Source: Aquibium carbonis
GTDB taxonomy: Bacteria; Pseudomonadota; Alphaproteobacteria; Rhizobiales; Rhizobiaceae
DNA length: 64,000 bases
Direction of reading: 5' to 3'
NCBI RefSeq assembly: GCF_003970795.1
Contig: NZ_RWKW01000010.1
Coordinates: 1-64,000, forward strand
The notes below the pieces were generated by a model that saw only the letters and a list, made by a program, of their open reading frames with translations, ran no database searches and was not told where the DNA came from. Below are positions 25,290 to 33,974 of this stretch, in pieces (positions within the stretch are counted from its first letter, which is position 1; each line of letters begins with the position of its first letter). A program made the position numbers and the translations under genes.

Positions 25290-26035
25290 TGCTGGCGCTC
25301 GACCATCACGCGCTGGACTGGCCGGCGCCGATCGACATTCTCAATGCCGATTCCGACGCCGAGATCGTGCTGATCTGCGATCACGCCTCGAACCACATTC
25401 CAGCGGAGTATGACGGTCTCGGCGTCGGCAGCGCCGATCTCAAGCGCCACATCGCCTGGGATGTCGGCGCAGCGGGCGTCACGCGCGGCCTCGCGGCCAG
25501 GCTTGGCGCGCCCGCCTTTCTGGGCACCTATTCGCGACTGCTGGTCGACCTGAACAGACCCTTCGGCAGTGCGACCAGCATGACGGTCGTTTCGGAGGCG
25601 ACGTCGATCCCCGGCAACCGCGACCTGCCGCAGGCCGAGATCGAGCGACGGCGACGCCTGATCTTCGATCCGTTTCACGATGCGCTCGCGGCCTTCCTCG
25701 ACCGGCGCGCGGTCGCGTCGAAGCGTTCGCGCATCGTCGCCATCCATTCCTTCACGCCGGTGTTTCTGGGCGTTGCTCGGCCCTGGCATGTCGGCATTCT
25801 CCATGACGACGCCCATGCCTACGCGTCCCGGGTGATGACCGCGCTGTCGCGCGATCCCGCGCTTCTGGTCGGCGAGAACGTGCCCTACCAGATCGACCGC
25901 GACGGCGACTACGCAATCCCGGTGCACGGCACCGACAGAGGCCATCCGGCACTGCTCATCGAAATCCGCAACGACCTGATTTCGGATGCCGCGGGCATTC
26001 GCGAATGGACCGACCGGCTCGCTGCCGTGCTCTGA
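25289..26035 (+). CDS. N-formylglutamate amidohydrolase family protein
   Basis: A 248-residue protein of the HutG/FGase zinc amidohydrolase family: LICDHASNHIP (about residues 30-40), then RLLVDLNRP and VAIHSFTPVF are the recognised blocks. The classical reaction is N-formylglutamate to formate and glutamate at the end of histidine breakdown. No hut genes are here; instead it follows a glutamine-synthetase-like ligase with a 1-bp overlap. It may therefore release glutamate from a gamma-glutamyl or N-acyl-glutamate intermediate. That reassignment is inference from context. Confidence 0.9.
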   Translation: MLALDHHALDWPAPIDILNADSDAEIVLICDHASNHIPAEYDGLGVGSADLKRHIAWDVGAAGVTRGLAARLGAPAFLGTYSRLLVDLNRPFGSATSMTVVSEATSIPGNRDLPQAEIERRRRLIFDPFHDALAAFLDRRAVASKRSRIVAIHSFTPVFLGVARPWHVGILHDDAHAYASRVMTALSRDPALLVGENVPYQIDRDGDYAIPVHGTDRGHPALLIEIRNDLISDAAGIREWTDRLAAVL

Positions 26036-26087
26036 CCGGAGGGGCCGGCACCGGGCCACGAGGCTGACCGACAGAAAGGATGACGCC

Positions 26088-27404
26088 ATGACGAACCTGG
26101 AAGAAACCATCGCCGGCGTGCAGGCGGCCATCGAGCGTGACCGTGACTGGGTCGTCGGCCTGACACGCGACATGGTGCGCATTCCCTCCGTCAATCCGAA
26201 GTTCGAGCCCAATCCGGACATCAACAAGGAGGCGGAGGTCCAGTCCCTGCTCGAACCGATCCTGGCGGAACAGGGATTTGCCACCGAACGGTGGGATGCC
26301 CTGCCCGGCCGGCCGAATCTCGTCGGCGAATGGGCAGGCTCCGAGGAGCGGAGCCTGATCCTCTGCGGCCACATCGACGTGGTTCCTGTCGGCGCCGCGA
26401 AGGATTGGTCCGTCGATCCGTTCGGCGGCGACATCGTCGACGGCAGGCTGTACGGCCGCGGCGCGATCGACATGAAGAGCGGCGTTGCCGCCTGCATCGC
26501 GGCGGCCCGCGCCATCAGGAACGCCGGGATCACGCTCGACGGACGGCTGGCGATCCACTCCGTCGTCGACGAGGAGTCCGGCGGTTTCGGCGCCATGGAC
26601 GCGGTTCGTCGCGGCAAGCTCGCCAAGGCCGTCCTCGTGGCGGAACCGACCTGGGGCGACGTGCTGCCGGCCGAAGGGGGGCTGGAATGGGTGCGCGTCA
26701 CGATCCGCGGCAGGTCCGCCCATGCCGGGTGGCGCTACAACGAGATCTATCCGCAGAACCACGAAGCCGGCCGCCTCGAACCCGGCGTCAATGCCATCGA
26801 ACTGGCCTCCCGCTTTCTAACGGCGCTGCGCCACTACGAGTTGGACCGCGCCCGCGCCCGATCGCATCCGCTGGTGCCGCTCGGCGTCAACACGATCAAT
26901 CCGGGCGTGATCCATGGTGGCGCGGGCCTTGGCGGCAACGGCCTGCCCAACATCATGACCAACCCCGCGATCATTCCCGATGTCGCGGTGATCGACCTGG
27001 ACATGAAGTTCCTGCCAAACGAAACCGCGGCCGACATCCGCCGCGATTTCGAGGCGTTCGTCCATCATTTCGCGCAGACCGATGCCTGGATGCGGTCGAA
27101 TCCGCCGACGATCCAGTGGGAGCTTGGCGGCCTGCACTTTCCGCCGATGAACACCCCGGTCGACCATCCGCTGGTGACGTCGCTGGCGGCGCGCAAGAGC
27201 GCCATCGGCAAGCAGCCTGCCATCAAGGGGTTCATCGCGGTCTGCGACGCGGCCCACTATGCCGGGGCCGGTGTCGATGGCGTCATCTTCGGCGCTAGCG
27301 GCGACGGTTTTCACGGCAAGGACGAGTATGTCGACATCGAATCGCTGGTCGAGACCACCAAGGTCATCGCCGCGACCATCATCGACTGGTGCGGTACCCG
27401 CTGA
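26088..27404 (+). CDS. M20-family ArgE/DapE-like deacylase
   Basis: A 438-residue zinc hydrolase. Metal ligands and catalytic residues are visible: His95/Asp97 (CGHIDV), Asp128 (GRGAIDMKSG), Glu162-Glu163 (DEESGG) and the C-terminal His in GDGFHGKDEY; the lid domain lies between. The family removes acyl or formyl groups from amino acids or cleaves small peptides. The start ATG 26088 has AGAAAGGA 7 bp upstream. It is 52 bp after the amidohydrolase and looks like the last gene of the RpiR cassette, convergent with the Liv transporter 9 bp away. A deacylation step on an imported N-acyl compound is plausible. Confidence 0.93.
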   Translation: MTNLEETIAGVQAAIERDRDWVVGLTRDMVRIPSVNPKFEPNPDINKEAEVQSLLEPILAEQGFATERWDALPGRPNLVGEWAGSEERSLILCGHIDVVPVGAAKDWSVDPFGGDIVDGRLYGRGAIDMKSGVAACIAAARAIRNAGITLDGRLAIHSVVDEESGGFGAMDAVRRGKLAKAVLVAEPTWGDVLPAEGGLEWVRVTIRGRSAHAGWRYNEIYPQNHEAGRLEPGVNAIELASRFLTALRHYELDRARARSHPLVPLGVNTINPGVIHGGAGLGGNGLPNIMTNPAIIPDVAVIDLDMKFLPNETAADIRRDFEAFVHHFAQTDAWMRSNPPTIQWELGGLHFPPMNTPVDHPLVTSLAARKSAIGKQPAIKGFIAVCDAAHYAGAGVDGVIFGASGDGFHGKDEYVDIESLVETTKVIAATIIDWCGTR

Positions 27405-27413
27405 AGCCGCGGG

Positions 27414-28421
27414 TCAGGTCGGGCGGCGGAGCCGCCCGCCGAGGCCGCCCCAGGCCGCCTGGATCATGCCCACGAGGCCGCTCGGATAGACCAGCATGAC
27501 GAGGATGATCAGCACGGCGGTGATCATCGGCCGCCAGGCGCCGAAATCGGCCATCGCCTCGGCAAAGACGGTCAGCACGAAAGAGGCGATCACCGCGCCG
27601 TAGATCGTGCCTGTGCCGCCGAGCAGAACCATCGACAGAACGATCGTCGCCAGGCTCATGCCAAAGACGTCGATCGAGGCGTTGCGCTGGTAGGCGGCGT
27701 AGAAGGCGCCGGCAACGCCGGTGAAGAAGGCGCTCGCGGCCAGTGTGATCATGCGCTGGCGCACCAGCGAGACGCCGCGGCTGATGGCGTATTCCTCGTT
27801 GTCCCGCAGCGCCACGATGCTGGCGCCGATGCGCGAGCGCACCAGCACGCGCAGGAAGATCGTGCTCAACGCCAGGAGTGTCAGCGCGATGCCGAAATAG
27901 CCGATCTTGCCGTCGCGAACCATGTTGTGGTCGAAGATGTAGAGGCCCGGAATTCGCACGATCCCTTGTGTCCCGCCGGTGATGTCCGACTGGCTGATGA
28001 TGATCTGCATCACCAGCTGCGCGAAGCCGAAGGTCACGAGAATGATGTAGATGCCTTTCAGCCGCAGGATCGGGATCGTCACGATCACCGCAGCGAGCGT
28101 CGCCACGACGCCGCTCGCCACCAATGCCACCCAGGGGTCCATGCCGGCGAGCTTGGTCAGGAGCGCATAGGCGTAGACGCCGATGCCGAACAGCGCCAGG
28201 TGGCCGAAATTGAACACGCCGCCATAGCCGAGGCTGAGATCCCAGTTCGAAGCCACCATGGCGTAGATGAAGGCCATGATGAGGATGTGGCGGCTGTAGC
28301 TGTCGGTGAAGACGAGAGGCAGCATCGCCAGGACGGCGAGGCCGAGCACGAAGCCGACGGCTTCGCGCTGCCACGAGGTTCGGCCAGGGGCGCCGGAGAC
28401 GCGTTTGTTCATGTCAGTCAT
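27414..28421 (-). CDS. branched-chain amino-acid-type ABC permease (LivM family)
   Basis: A 335-residue permease with about ten helices and the LivM family blocks (NWDLSLGYGGVFNFGHLALFG, about residues 54-74, split here by helix ends, and ALRDNEEYAISRGV, the EAA-like loop that docks the ATPases). The start ATG 28421 overlaps the LivH stop (ATGA). It is the last gene of the five-gene importer and meets the M20 deacylase convergently only 9 bp away. The importer probably serves the catabolic cassette rather than branched-chain amino acids, but this is inferred from position only. Confidence 0.95.
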   Translation of the reverse strand: MTDMNKRVSGAPGRTSWQREAVGFVLGLAVLAMLPLVFTDSYSRHILIMAFIYAMVASNWDLSLGYGGVFNFGHLALFGIGVYAYALLTKLAGMDPWVALVASGVVATLAAVIVTIPILRLKGIYIILVTFGFAQLVMQIIISQSDITGGTQGIVRIPGLYIFDHNMVRDGKIGYFGIALTLLALSTIFLRVLVRSRIGASIVALRDNEEYAISRGVSLVRQRMITLAASAFFTGVAGAFYAAYQRNASIDVFGMSLATIVLSMVLLGGTGTIYGAVIASFVLTVFAEAMADFGAWRPMITAVLIILVMLVYPSGLVGMIQAAWGGLGGRLRRPT

Positions 28422-29293
28422 GCAAGTCCCCGGCCGCGGCTCGTGAAGATCCCCTCCGGACGCACCATCAGCGTCAGGATCAGCACCGCGAAGAGAAGCG
28501 CCGGCGTCCAGTAGAGCCCGAAATAGTAGCTGCAGGCGGCCTCGAAGAAGCCGATCAGATAGGCTGCGAAGATCGGTCCCGAGATGCTCGAGATGCCCCC
28601 GAACACGACCACGATCAGCGCCTTGAGAAGCGGGTCGGCGCCCATCACCGGCGACATGAAGCGATAGCCGCCCATGAAGATGCCGGCGATGCAGGCGAGC
28701 GCGGCGGCAATCGCGAAGGCCAGGCCATAGAGCGCGGTGACGTTCAGCCCGACGAGCTGGCTCGCATCCTCGTTCTGCGCGACCGCGCGCAGCGCCAGTC
28801 CGATGCGGGTTCGAGTGAGGAACATCCACAAGGCCCAGAGGATCAGCGGCGTGACGACGATGATGGCAATCTGGTGCAGCGAGACGCCGATGCTGCCGAT
28901 CATGGTGTTGCCGGCGAGCAGCGGCGGCAGCTGCTTGGAACGCGGCCCCCAGATCGTCAGCACGCCGTTTTCGATCAGCGAACCGGCGGCGAGCGTGGTG
29001 ATGACGACGACGAGGACGAGGTTGGCGCGGCCGATCAGCGGTCGCACCACGGTCGCCTGCAGCAGCCACCCGACGCCGGCCGTCGCCAGTATGGCCAACG
29101 GAAAGGCGATCGCCGGATGCAGGCCGAAGGCGACCAGCTGCCAGGCGAGATAGGCGCCGAGCATCATGAACACGCCGTGGCTGAAGTTGAACACGCCGAT
29201 CGTCGTCCAGACCAGGGCGAGCCCGACCGCCATCATGGCGTAGAGCGAGCCCTGGAACAGGCCGCCGAAGAGGATTTCCGCGAGTGCGCCCAT
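28418..29293 (-). CDS. branched-chain amino-acid-type ABC permease (LivH family)
   Basis: A 291-residue LivH permease with about eight helices; GLALVWTTIGVFNFSHGVFMM near the N-terminus and ALRAVAQNEDASQLVGLNV (ATPase-contacting loop) are family marks. It sits 9 bp after the LivF gene and overlaps LivM by 4 bp. Together with LivM it forms the transmembrane channel of the HAAT-type importer encoded between 27414 and 32006. Confidence 0.95.
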   Translation of the reverse strand: MGALAEILFGGLFQGSLYAMMAVGLALVWTTIGVFNFSHGVFMMLGAYLAWQLVAFGLHPAIAFPLAILATAGVGWLLQATVVRPLIGRANLVLVVVITTLAAGSLIENGVLTIWGPRSKQLPPLLAGNTMIGSIGVSLHQIAIIVVTPLILWALWMFLTRTRIGLALRAVAQNEDASQLVGLNVTALYGLAFAIAAALACIAGIFMGGYRFMSPVMGADPLLKALIVVVFGGISSISGPIFAAYLIGFFEAACSYYFGLYWTPALLFAVLILTLMVRPEGIFTSRGRGLA

Positions 29294-29301
29294 GCTCGTT
29301 C

Positions 29302-30012
29302 CTAATGCCCGAAATACATCGACATGATCTCGCTGTGGGCGATGCTCTCGCCCGGCTTGATCTCGGTCGCGACGGTGCCGTGGTTGATCAGGTAGAGCTG
29401 GCTGCTCAGTTCGAGCAGGAACTCGATGTCCTGTTCCACGACGATCAGCGGCACGCCGCCCTTGGAGATGTCGAGCACCGAGGCACAGAGTTCGTCCTTG
29501 ATCTTGGGCGCGAGGCCGAGCGTCGGTTCGTCCAGGATCAGCAGCCGCGGATGGCTCATCAGCGCCGTGCCGATCGACACCATCTGACGCTCACCCCCCG
29601 ACAGCGTGCGCACGCGCTGGCGCCAGCGCTCGGCGAGCTTGGGGAAAAGCTCGATGACCTTTTCGCGGTTTTCGGCCTCGTGCGGCCGTGCCCGGGCCGA
29701 ATAGGCACCAAGGGCCATGCAGTCGGCGATGGTCAGGTCGGGAAACAGGCGATTGCCCTGTGGGACGTGGATCAGTCCGGTGCCGACGATGGCGCGTGCG
29801 CTCCTGGCCGTGATGTCTTCGCCATCGAAGAAGATCCGCCCGCTTCTGGGCTTGAGCAGGCCCGAGATGACCCGCAGCAGCGTCGTCTTGCCATGCCCGT
29901 TGGGACCAAAGAAGCCGACATTGCCATGGCGCCCCGCTTCCAGCGAGACGTCGTTCAGGACGGTGACGCGGCCATAGCCGGCCGTGACACCCTCGACGGA
30001 CAGGATGGGCAT
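29302..30012 (-). CDS. ABC transporter ATP-binding protein (LivF family)
   Basis: A 236-residue ATPase: Walker A GPNGHGKTTLL (about residues 36-46; the usual GAGKTT Ala is His here), LSGGERQMV signature, Walker B LLILDEPTLGLAP. The short C-terminus marks it as LivF rather than LivG. Its ATG overlaps the LivG stop (TGATG), so the two nucleotide-binding subunits are coupled. It powers uptake through LivHM. Confidence 0.94.
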   Translation of the reverse strand: MPILSVEGVTAGYGRVTVLNDVSLEAGRHGNVGFFGPNGHGKTTLLRVISGLLKPRSGRIFFDGEDITARSARAIVGTGLIHVPQGNRLFPDLTIADCMALGAYSARARPHEAENREKVIELFPKLAERWRQRVRTLSGGERQMVSIGTALMSHPRLLILDEPTLGLAPKIKDELCASVLDISKGGVPLIVVEQDIEFLLELSSQLYLINHGTVATEIKPGESIAHSEIMSMYFGH

Positions 30013-30749
30013 CACGCCGCCGCTCTCCGCGTTCCGAGATAGGCCTCGATGACGCGTTCGTCGGCGATCACCGTCGCGGGCTCGCCGGCTGCCAGGACGC
30101 GTCCCTGATTCAGAACAAGAAGATGTTGCGAAAGGCTCATCAGGAAAGTCAGCACATGCTCGATCAGAACGATGGTGATGCCCCGAGCCGCGGTGCGCCG
30201 GATGAGGCCGATCGACGTCTCGATCTCGGGCCGCGTCAGGCTCGATGCGGGTTCGTCGAGCAGCAGCATCTTCGGCTCCATCGCGATCGCCGTCGCCAGC
30301 ATCAGGCATTTGCGGTCGAAGACCGACAACTCGCCAGCCAGGCGCCCGAACGACCGGGATTCGAGGCCGACGAACTCCAGCGCTTCGGCTGCAGCGTCGC
30401 GCGCGGCGGCGGCCGCTCTGTCGGGCTTGCCGTAGCTCGCGCCGATCAGGACGTTCTCGAACATGGTCAGCCCGTCGAAACTGGTCTCGCGCTGAAAGGT
30501 CCGTGCCAGGCCCAGGCGCGCGATCGCATGCCCGGGCTTGCCCTGGATGTCGTCGCCGTCGAAGACGATCCGCCCCCGGTCGGGGGCGAACGGGATGCCG
30601 GTGATGAGGTTGAACAGCGTGCTCTTGCCGCTGCCGTTCGGACCGGCGATGCCGAAGATTTCTCCCGGCGCCACCGTGAACGACACCTCGTCCACGGCTT
30701 TCAGCGAGCCGAAGGCCTTGCAGACCCCCTCAACCGCGAGCAGGGCCAC
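30012..30749 (-). CDS. ABC transporter ATP-binding protein (LivG family)
   Basis: A 245-residue ATPase with Walker A GPNGSGKSTLFNL (about residues 38-50), the LivG-type RTFQRETSFDGLTMFENV region, and Walker B MLLLDEPASSLT. The ABC signature is degenerate: LAGELSVFDRKCLMLA replaces the usual LSGGQQRRL, so the LSGG glycine-rich motif is weak. The C-terminal IEAYLGT tail is typical of LivG. It lies 3 bp after the binding-protein gene and overlaps LivF by 1 bp. Confidence 0.93.
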   Translation of the reverse strand: MALLAVEGVCKAFGSLKAVDEVSFTVAPGEIFGIAGPNGSGKSTLFNLITGIPFAPDRGRIVFDGDDIQGKPGHAIARLGLARTFQRETSFDGLTMFENVLIGASYGKPDRAAAAARDAAAEALEFVGLESRSFGRLAGELSVFDRKCLMLATAIAMEPKMLLLDEPASSLTRPEIETSIGLIRRTAARGITIVLIEHVLTFLMSLSQHLLVLNQGRVLAAGEPATVIADERVIEAYLGTRRAAA

Positions 30750-30752
30750 GCT

Positions 30753-32006
30753 CTATTCCATCCAGGGCTGGATCTTGAACTCGCCGGTTGCATATTTCGT
30801 CGGCGAAATGAGCGTGCGCTCGCCGTCCCAGATCTGGAAGAAGGTGATCGGGATGAAGTCGTCGCCCTGCATGGCCAGATGCGTCTCGGGATCGAACTTG
30901 AGCCGACCGGCCGCCACCTGCTTGTCGGTCTCGCCGATGGCCGTCATGATCGCGGCGTGGTCGGTCGGATCGCCGACCTTCTTCAGCGCGTCGAAATACA
31001 CGTTGACGATCTCGTACAGCGCCACGCCGTAGGTGCCGCTCTCCGTGCCGTACTTGGTCCTGAACTTGGTCGCCACCTCTTCGGCGCGCGGGTTCTTCGG
31101 CGTGGTCAGCGCGCCGCCGAGCAGGTTGTAGATGATGCCGGTGGAGTTCGCGCCCGTCAGCTCGACGAATTCCGGCACGCTCGGCGCGTATTGCAGGAAG
31201 ACCAGGCTCTTGGTCGGCTGCTCCATGAACTGGTTGAGAAACGAGGCGGAGTTGCCGGGAAGATAGTCGGTGTTGATGACGACGTCCGGCACGTTTTCGC
31301 GCACCTTGGCAAGGATCGATCGCCAGTCGGTGACCTCGCCGAACGGCACGATCTCGTCGACAGTGATGGTCCAGCCGTTCTCGGCGAAGGTCGTCTTCAT
31401 GCCTTCCGAAATGGTCTTCGAATAGGCGTTGTCGGACGAGATGATCGCGACCTTCTTGTCCTGGAGCGTGATCTTGCCATCGGCCGCCAGCTTTTCAACG
31501 AACAGCGTGACGTCGGTGTTGTAGGCGTCGAACGACGGCGTCATCGACCAGCAGCACATGTAGTCCTCGGGCGACGGGGCGATGATGTCCTTGGTCTGCT
31601 GCGACGTCGCCGCCAGCATGTAGGGCATTTCGGCTTCCGCCATGTTGTCGATCTCGAAATTCGTCAGGCTGGCATAGCCGGTCATCATGAAATGCACGTT
31701 CGGATCGCCGAGCAGCCGTTCCACGGCGCTCGTGACGTTGCCGGCCGACTGGTCCTTGACGTCGCCGACGACGAGTTCGAACGTGTTGCCGTCGATGCCG
31801 CCAGCCTCGTTCATCTCGTCGATCGCCATCTGGGCGCCGCGCTGGAACTCCTGGCCATCGGCGGCGGCGGGGCCGGTGAGCGGCGCCAGCAGGCCGATCT
31901 TGACGACGTCGGCGAAGGCGGGGAAGCTTGCGGCCGAGAAAACGGTTGCCAGCGCCGTTCCGAGGAGAATCTGGCGAATGCGGTGGTGTGCGGATCTGGA
32001 CGTCAT
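30753..32006 (-). CDS. HAAT-family ABC solute-binding protein (LivK/amide-type)
   Basis: A 417-residue periplasmic binding protein and first gene of the Liv-type operon. A long N-terminal signal (residues 1 to about 32, ending FPAFA) precedes VVKIGLLAPLTGPAAADGQEF, the standard start of Peripla_BP_6 proteins. The size is nearer to urea/amide-binding (FmdD/AmiC-like) members than to classical LivK (about 370). It faces away from the alpha/beta hydrolase gene across about 200 bp. The ligand is unknown; the adjacent amidohydrolase cassette suggests an amide or N-acyl amino compound. Confidence 0.93.
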   Translation of the reverse strand: MTSRSAHHRIRQILLGTALATVFSAASFPAFADVVKIGLLAPLTGPAAADGQEFQRGAQMAIDEMNEAGGIDGNTFELVVGDVKDQSAGNVTSAVERLLGDPNVHFMMTGYASLTNFEIDNMAEAEMPYMLAATSQQTKDIIAPSPEDYMCCWSMTPSFDAYNTDVTLFVEKLAADGKITLQDKKVAIISSDNAYSKTISEGMKTTFAENGWTITVDEIVPFGEVTDWRSILAKVRENVPDVVINTDYLPGNSASFLNQFMEQPTKSLVFLQYAPSVPEFVELTGANSTGIIYNLLGGALTTPKNPRAEEVATKFRTKYGTESGTYGVALYEIVNVYFDALKKVGDPTDHAAIMTAIGETDKQVAAGRLKFDPETHLAMQGDDFIPITFFQIWDGERTLISPTKYATGEFKIQPWME

Positions 32007-32203
32007 GATTGTCGGTGCCCCTGTCTTGCCCGCGAGCCGGGAGTTGAACGATTGACAATTTTACGCACAAGCGTTCTTCTTTGAAAAGATGGTTTCATCG
32101 GCCGGGGAACATAAATGAACATCTGGCGGGCGATGGGACGACTGTGCCTTTGAACTGTGCAGTTGCATCGGGACGACAAACGGCAGCGCGGATGGGGATG
32201 CCA

Positions 32204-33022
32204 ATGACGATGACGCAGACGATGATCGACACCAGCCACGGCAAGATCGCCGTGCGGCAGAGCAGCGGCACGGGAACGCCCGTTCTGCTCATCCACGGCA
32301 ACTCCTCGTCGGGCGCGGTCTTCCGCAACCAGATGGCTGGCGCGCTTGGGGAGCGGTATCGGTTGATCGCGCCCGACCTGCCCGGCCACGGCGATTCGGC
32401 TGACGCCATCGATCCCGACCGCACCTACAACATGGTCGGTTATGCCGATGCGATGACCGAAGTACTCCAGGTTCTCGGCGTCGAGAAGGCGGTGGTCTTC
32501 GGCTGGTCGCTCGGCGGTCACATCGGGCTGGAGATGATCGACCGCTATCCGGGACTGCTCGGCCTGATGATCACCGGAACGCCTCCCGTCTCCCCGGCGC
32601 AACTCGGCGAAGGCTTCAAGCCGAGCCCGCACATGGGCCTGGCCGGCCAGGAGGTGTTCTCGGCCGAAGACGTCGAAAACTATGCGCGCAGCACGGCGGG
32701 CGAACCGTTCGAACCGTTCATGCTCGACACCGTCGCGCGAACTGACGGGCGCGCCCGTCGCATGATGTTCGAGAAGCTGGCGATGGGCATCGGCCGCAAC
32801 CAGAATGCCCTCGTGGCCGGCAAAACGCCGCCGATCGCGGTGTTGAACGGACTGGACGAACCCTTCGTGAACACAGACTTCGTCGAGGCGGTCGCCTTCT
32901 CCAACCTCTGGGAAGGCAAGAAGCACGTGCTCGAGAACTCCGGCCACGCACCCTTCTGGGACTCGCCCGATCGCTTCGACCCGATCTTCGAGCGTTTCGT
33001 CGTCGACATGGGCAAGCAGTAG
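32204..33022 (+). CDS. alpha/beta hydrolase
   Basis: A 272-residue soluble alpha/beta hydrolase. The oxyanion loop HGNSSSGAVF (about residue 30), nucleophile elbow GWSLGGH (about residue 99), acid in the NGLDEPF region and His in NSGHAPFWDSPDRF complete the triad. Several in-frame ATGs (32192, 32198, 32204, 32210) make the exact start uncertain; 32204 has GGGGAT in a suitable position. It is divergent from the Liv-type importer. Homologues cleave esters, C-C bonds or halides; the substrate is unknown. Confidence 0.9.
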   Translation: MTMTQTMIDTSHGKIAVRQSSGTGTPVLLIHGNSSSGAVFRNQMAGALGERYRLIAPDLPGHGDSADAIDPDRTYNMVGYADAMTEVLQVLGVEKAVVFGWSLGGHIGLEMIDRYPGLLGLMITGTPPVSPAQLGEGFKPSPHMGLAGQEVFSAEDVENYARSTAGEPFEPFMLDTVARTDGRARRMMFEKLAMGIGRNQNALVAGKTPPIAVLNGLDEPFVNTDFVEAVAFSNLWEGKKHVLENSGHAPFWDSPDRFDPIFERFVVDMGKQ

Positions 33023-33023
33023 G

Positions 33024-33048
33024 CACCCTGGCGTTACACACCAGGGTG
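33024..33048. terminator. hairpin between convergent hydrolase and GST genes
   Basis: CACCCTGG (33024-33031) pairs with CCAGGGTG (33041-33048) around a 9-base loop, starting 1 bp after the hydrolase stop codon. There is no clear T-run. A terminator role is likely from its position. Confidence 0.5.
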
Positions 33049-33119
33049 GCCGCCTCGGCATTCAGCCGGCGGGACGCCGACAGCTGATCGCGCTTGGAGC
33101 GCTCCCCGTCCCCGGGCTC

Positions 33120-33749
33120 TCAGAAGGCCGGGGTCCAAGGGTTGGCGGCGGCGAGCTCGGCGTCGCGAGACTGGACCTTTCGCCAGGCCGGCCGATCCGT
33201 GGCGCGTTCGACATAGGCCTCGAAGACGGGCAGCGCCGGCAGCACGTTCATCACTTTCATGGTGAAGTGCATGGCGCTGGCGAGTTGCGTGTCGGCAGCG
33301 GTGAAGGCGTCGCCGACGACGTAGGGATGCTTTGCAAGCCGACGCTCGAGATTGGCGACGAGATCGTCGAACAGGCCGAAGGAATAGTCCATTGATGCGT
33401 ATGTCAGGCCGTGGGCGCGCGCTGCCACAGCCGGATCGAGGACCGCATCGCAATAGACGAGCCAGGAAAGATACGGGCCTCGCGCCGGGTCGCCGATCGC
33501 GGGAGCGAGTCCGGCTTGCGGAAATGCGTCGGCCAGATGAATGGTGATCGCGGCGCGTTCGGTCACCGTGACGCCGTCGTGAACGATGGCCGGCACCTTC
33601 TTGTTCGGCTGAATGGCGCGGTAACTCTCCGGCACGCCGCCCTCGGCGCGTATGTCGACCAGTTCCATCCTGTAGTCGATGCCGAGTTCCTCGATCAGCC
33701 AGAAGATGGCCGAAGAGCGGGACCAGGGGGCGTGGTGGAACACGAGCAT
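33120..33749 (-). CDS. glutathione S-transferase family protein
   Basis: A 209-residue GST. The thioredoxin-fold N-domain begins LVFHHAPWSRSSAIFW, contains the glutathione-contacting KKVPAIVHDG and TVTERAAITIHLAD (cis-Pro and Glu/Arg contacts), and is followed by an all-helical C-domain. The ATG at 33749 has GAGGAGG 6 bp upstream, which decides the start over the in-frame upstream frame extension. It probably detoxifies electrophiles or acts in an uncharacterised conjugation. A perfect 28-bp palindrome lies 42 bp before its start, suggesting dedicated control. Confidence 0.93.
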   Translation of the reverse strand: MLVFHHAPWSRSSAIFWLIEELGIDYRMELVDIRAEGGVPESYRAIQPNKKVPAIVHDGVTVTERAAITIHLADAFPQAGLAPAIGDPARGPYLSWLVYCDAVLDPAVAARAHGLTYASMDYSFGLFDDLVANLERRLAKHPYVVGDAFTAADTQLASAMHFTMKVMNVLPALPVFEAYVERATDRPAWRKVQSRDAELAAANPWTPAF

Positions 33750-33790
33750 GTCGAGCCTCCTCTTTGGTTGTGAAGGGCAGGATAGCACAG

Positions 33791-33818
33791 CGCTCCTGAC
33801 ATCCGGATGTCAGGAGCG
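33791..33818. promoter_or_regulatory. perfect 28-bp palindrome upstream of the GST gene, candidate operator
   Basis: The half-site CGCTCCTGACATCC (33791-33804) is followed directly by its exact complement, with no spacer. It lies 42 bp upstream of the GST start codon, where a repressor or activator site would be expected. A loopless perfect palindrome is a poor transcription terminator, and the BMP operon has its own terminator further right, so an operator is the better reading. Confidence 0.5.
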
Positions 33819-33922
33819 GGCGTGGCCCCGTCCCTTCGCGGCCCGGCCGACGGTCGGGGCATGCCGCGCGGGGCCTGTCGCCCGCCGGACCAGGGCCGCG
33901 ACCTGCAGTAAACAGAACGAAA

Positions 33923-33948
33923 GAAGGCCGCCCCGGAGGACGGCCTTC
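33923..33948 (-). terminator. intrinsic terminator of the BMP-family ABC operon
   Basis: On the minus strand GAAGGCCG pairs with CGGCCTTC across a 10-base loop and is followed by TTCTTTCGTTCTGTTT. It starts about 27 bp after the binding-protein stop at 33975, as expected for the operon end. Confidence 0.75.
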
Positions 33949-33974
33949 GAAGGCGTGGTTGGGTAAGCGAGAGC

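Noticed and set aside
32052-32080. TTGACA in the Liv/alpha-beta hydrolase divergent region as a promoter
   Set aside because: No acceptable -10 element at 16-18 bp; kept out of the feature list.
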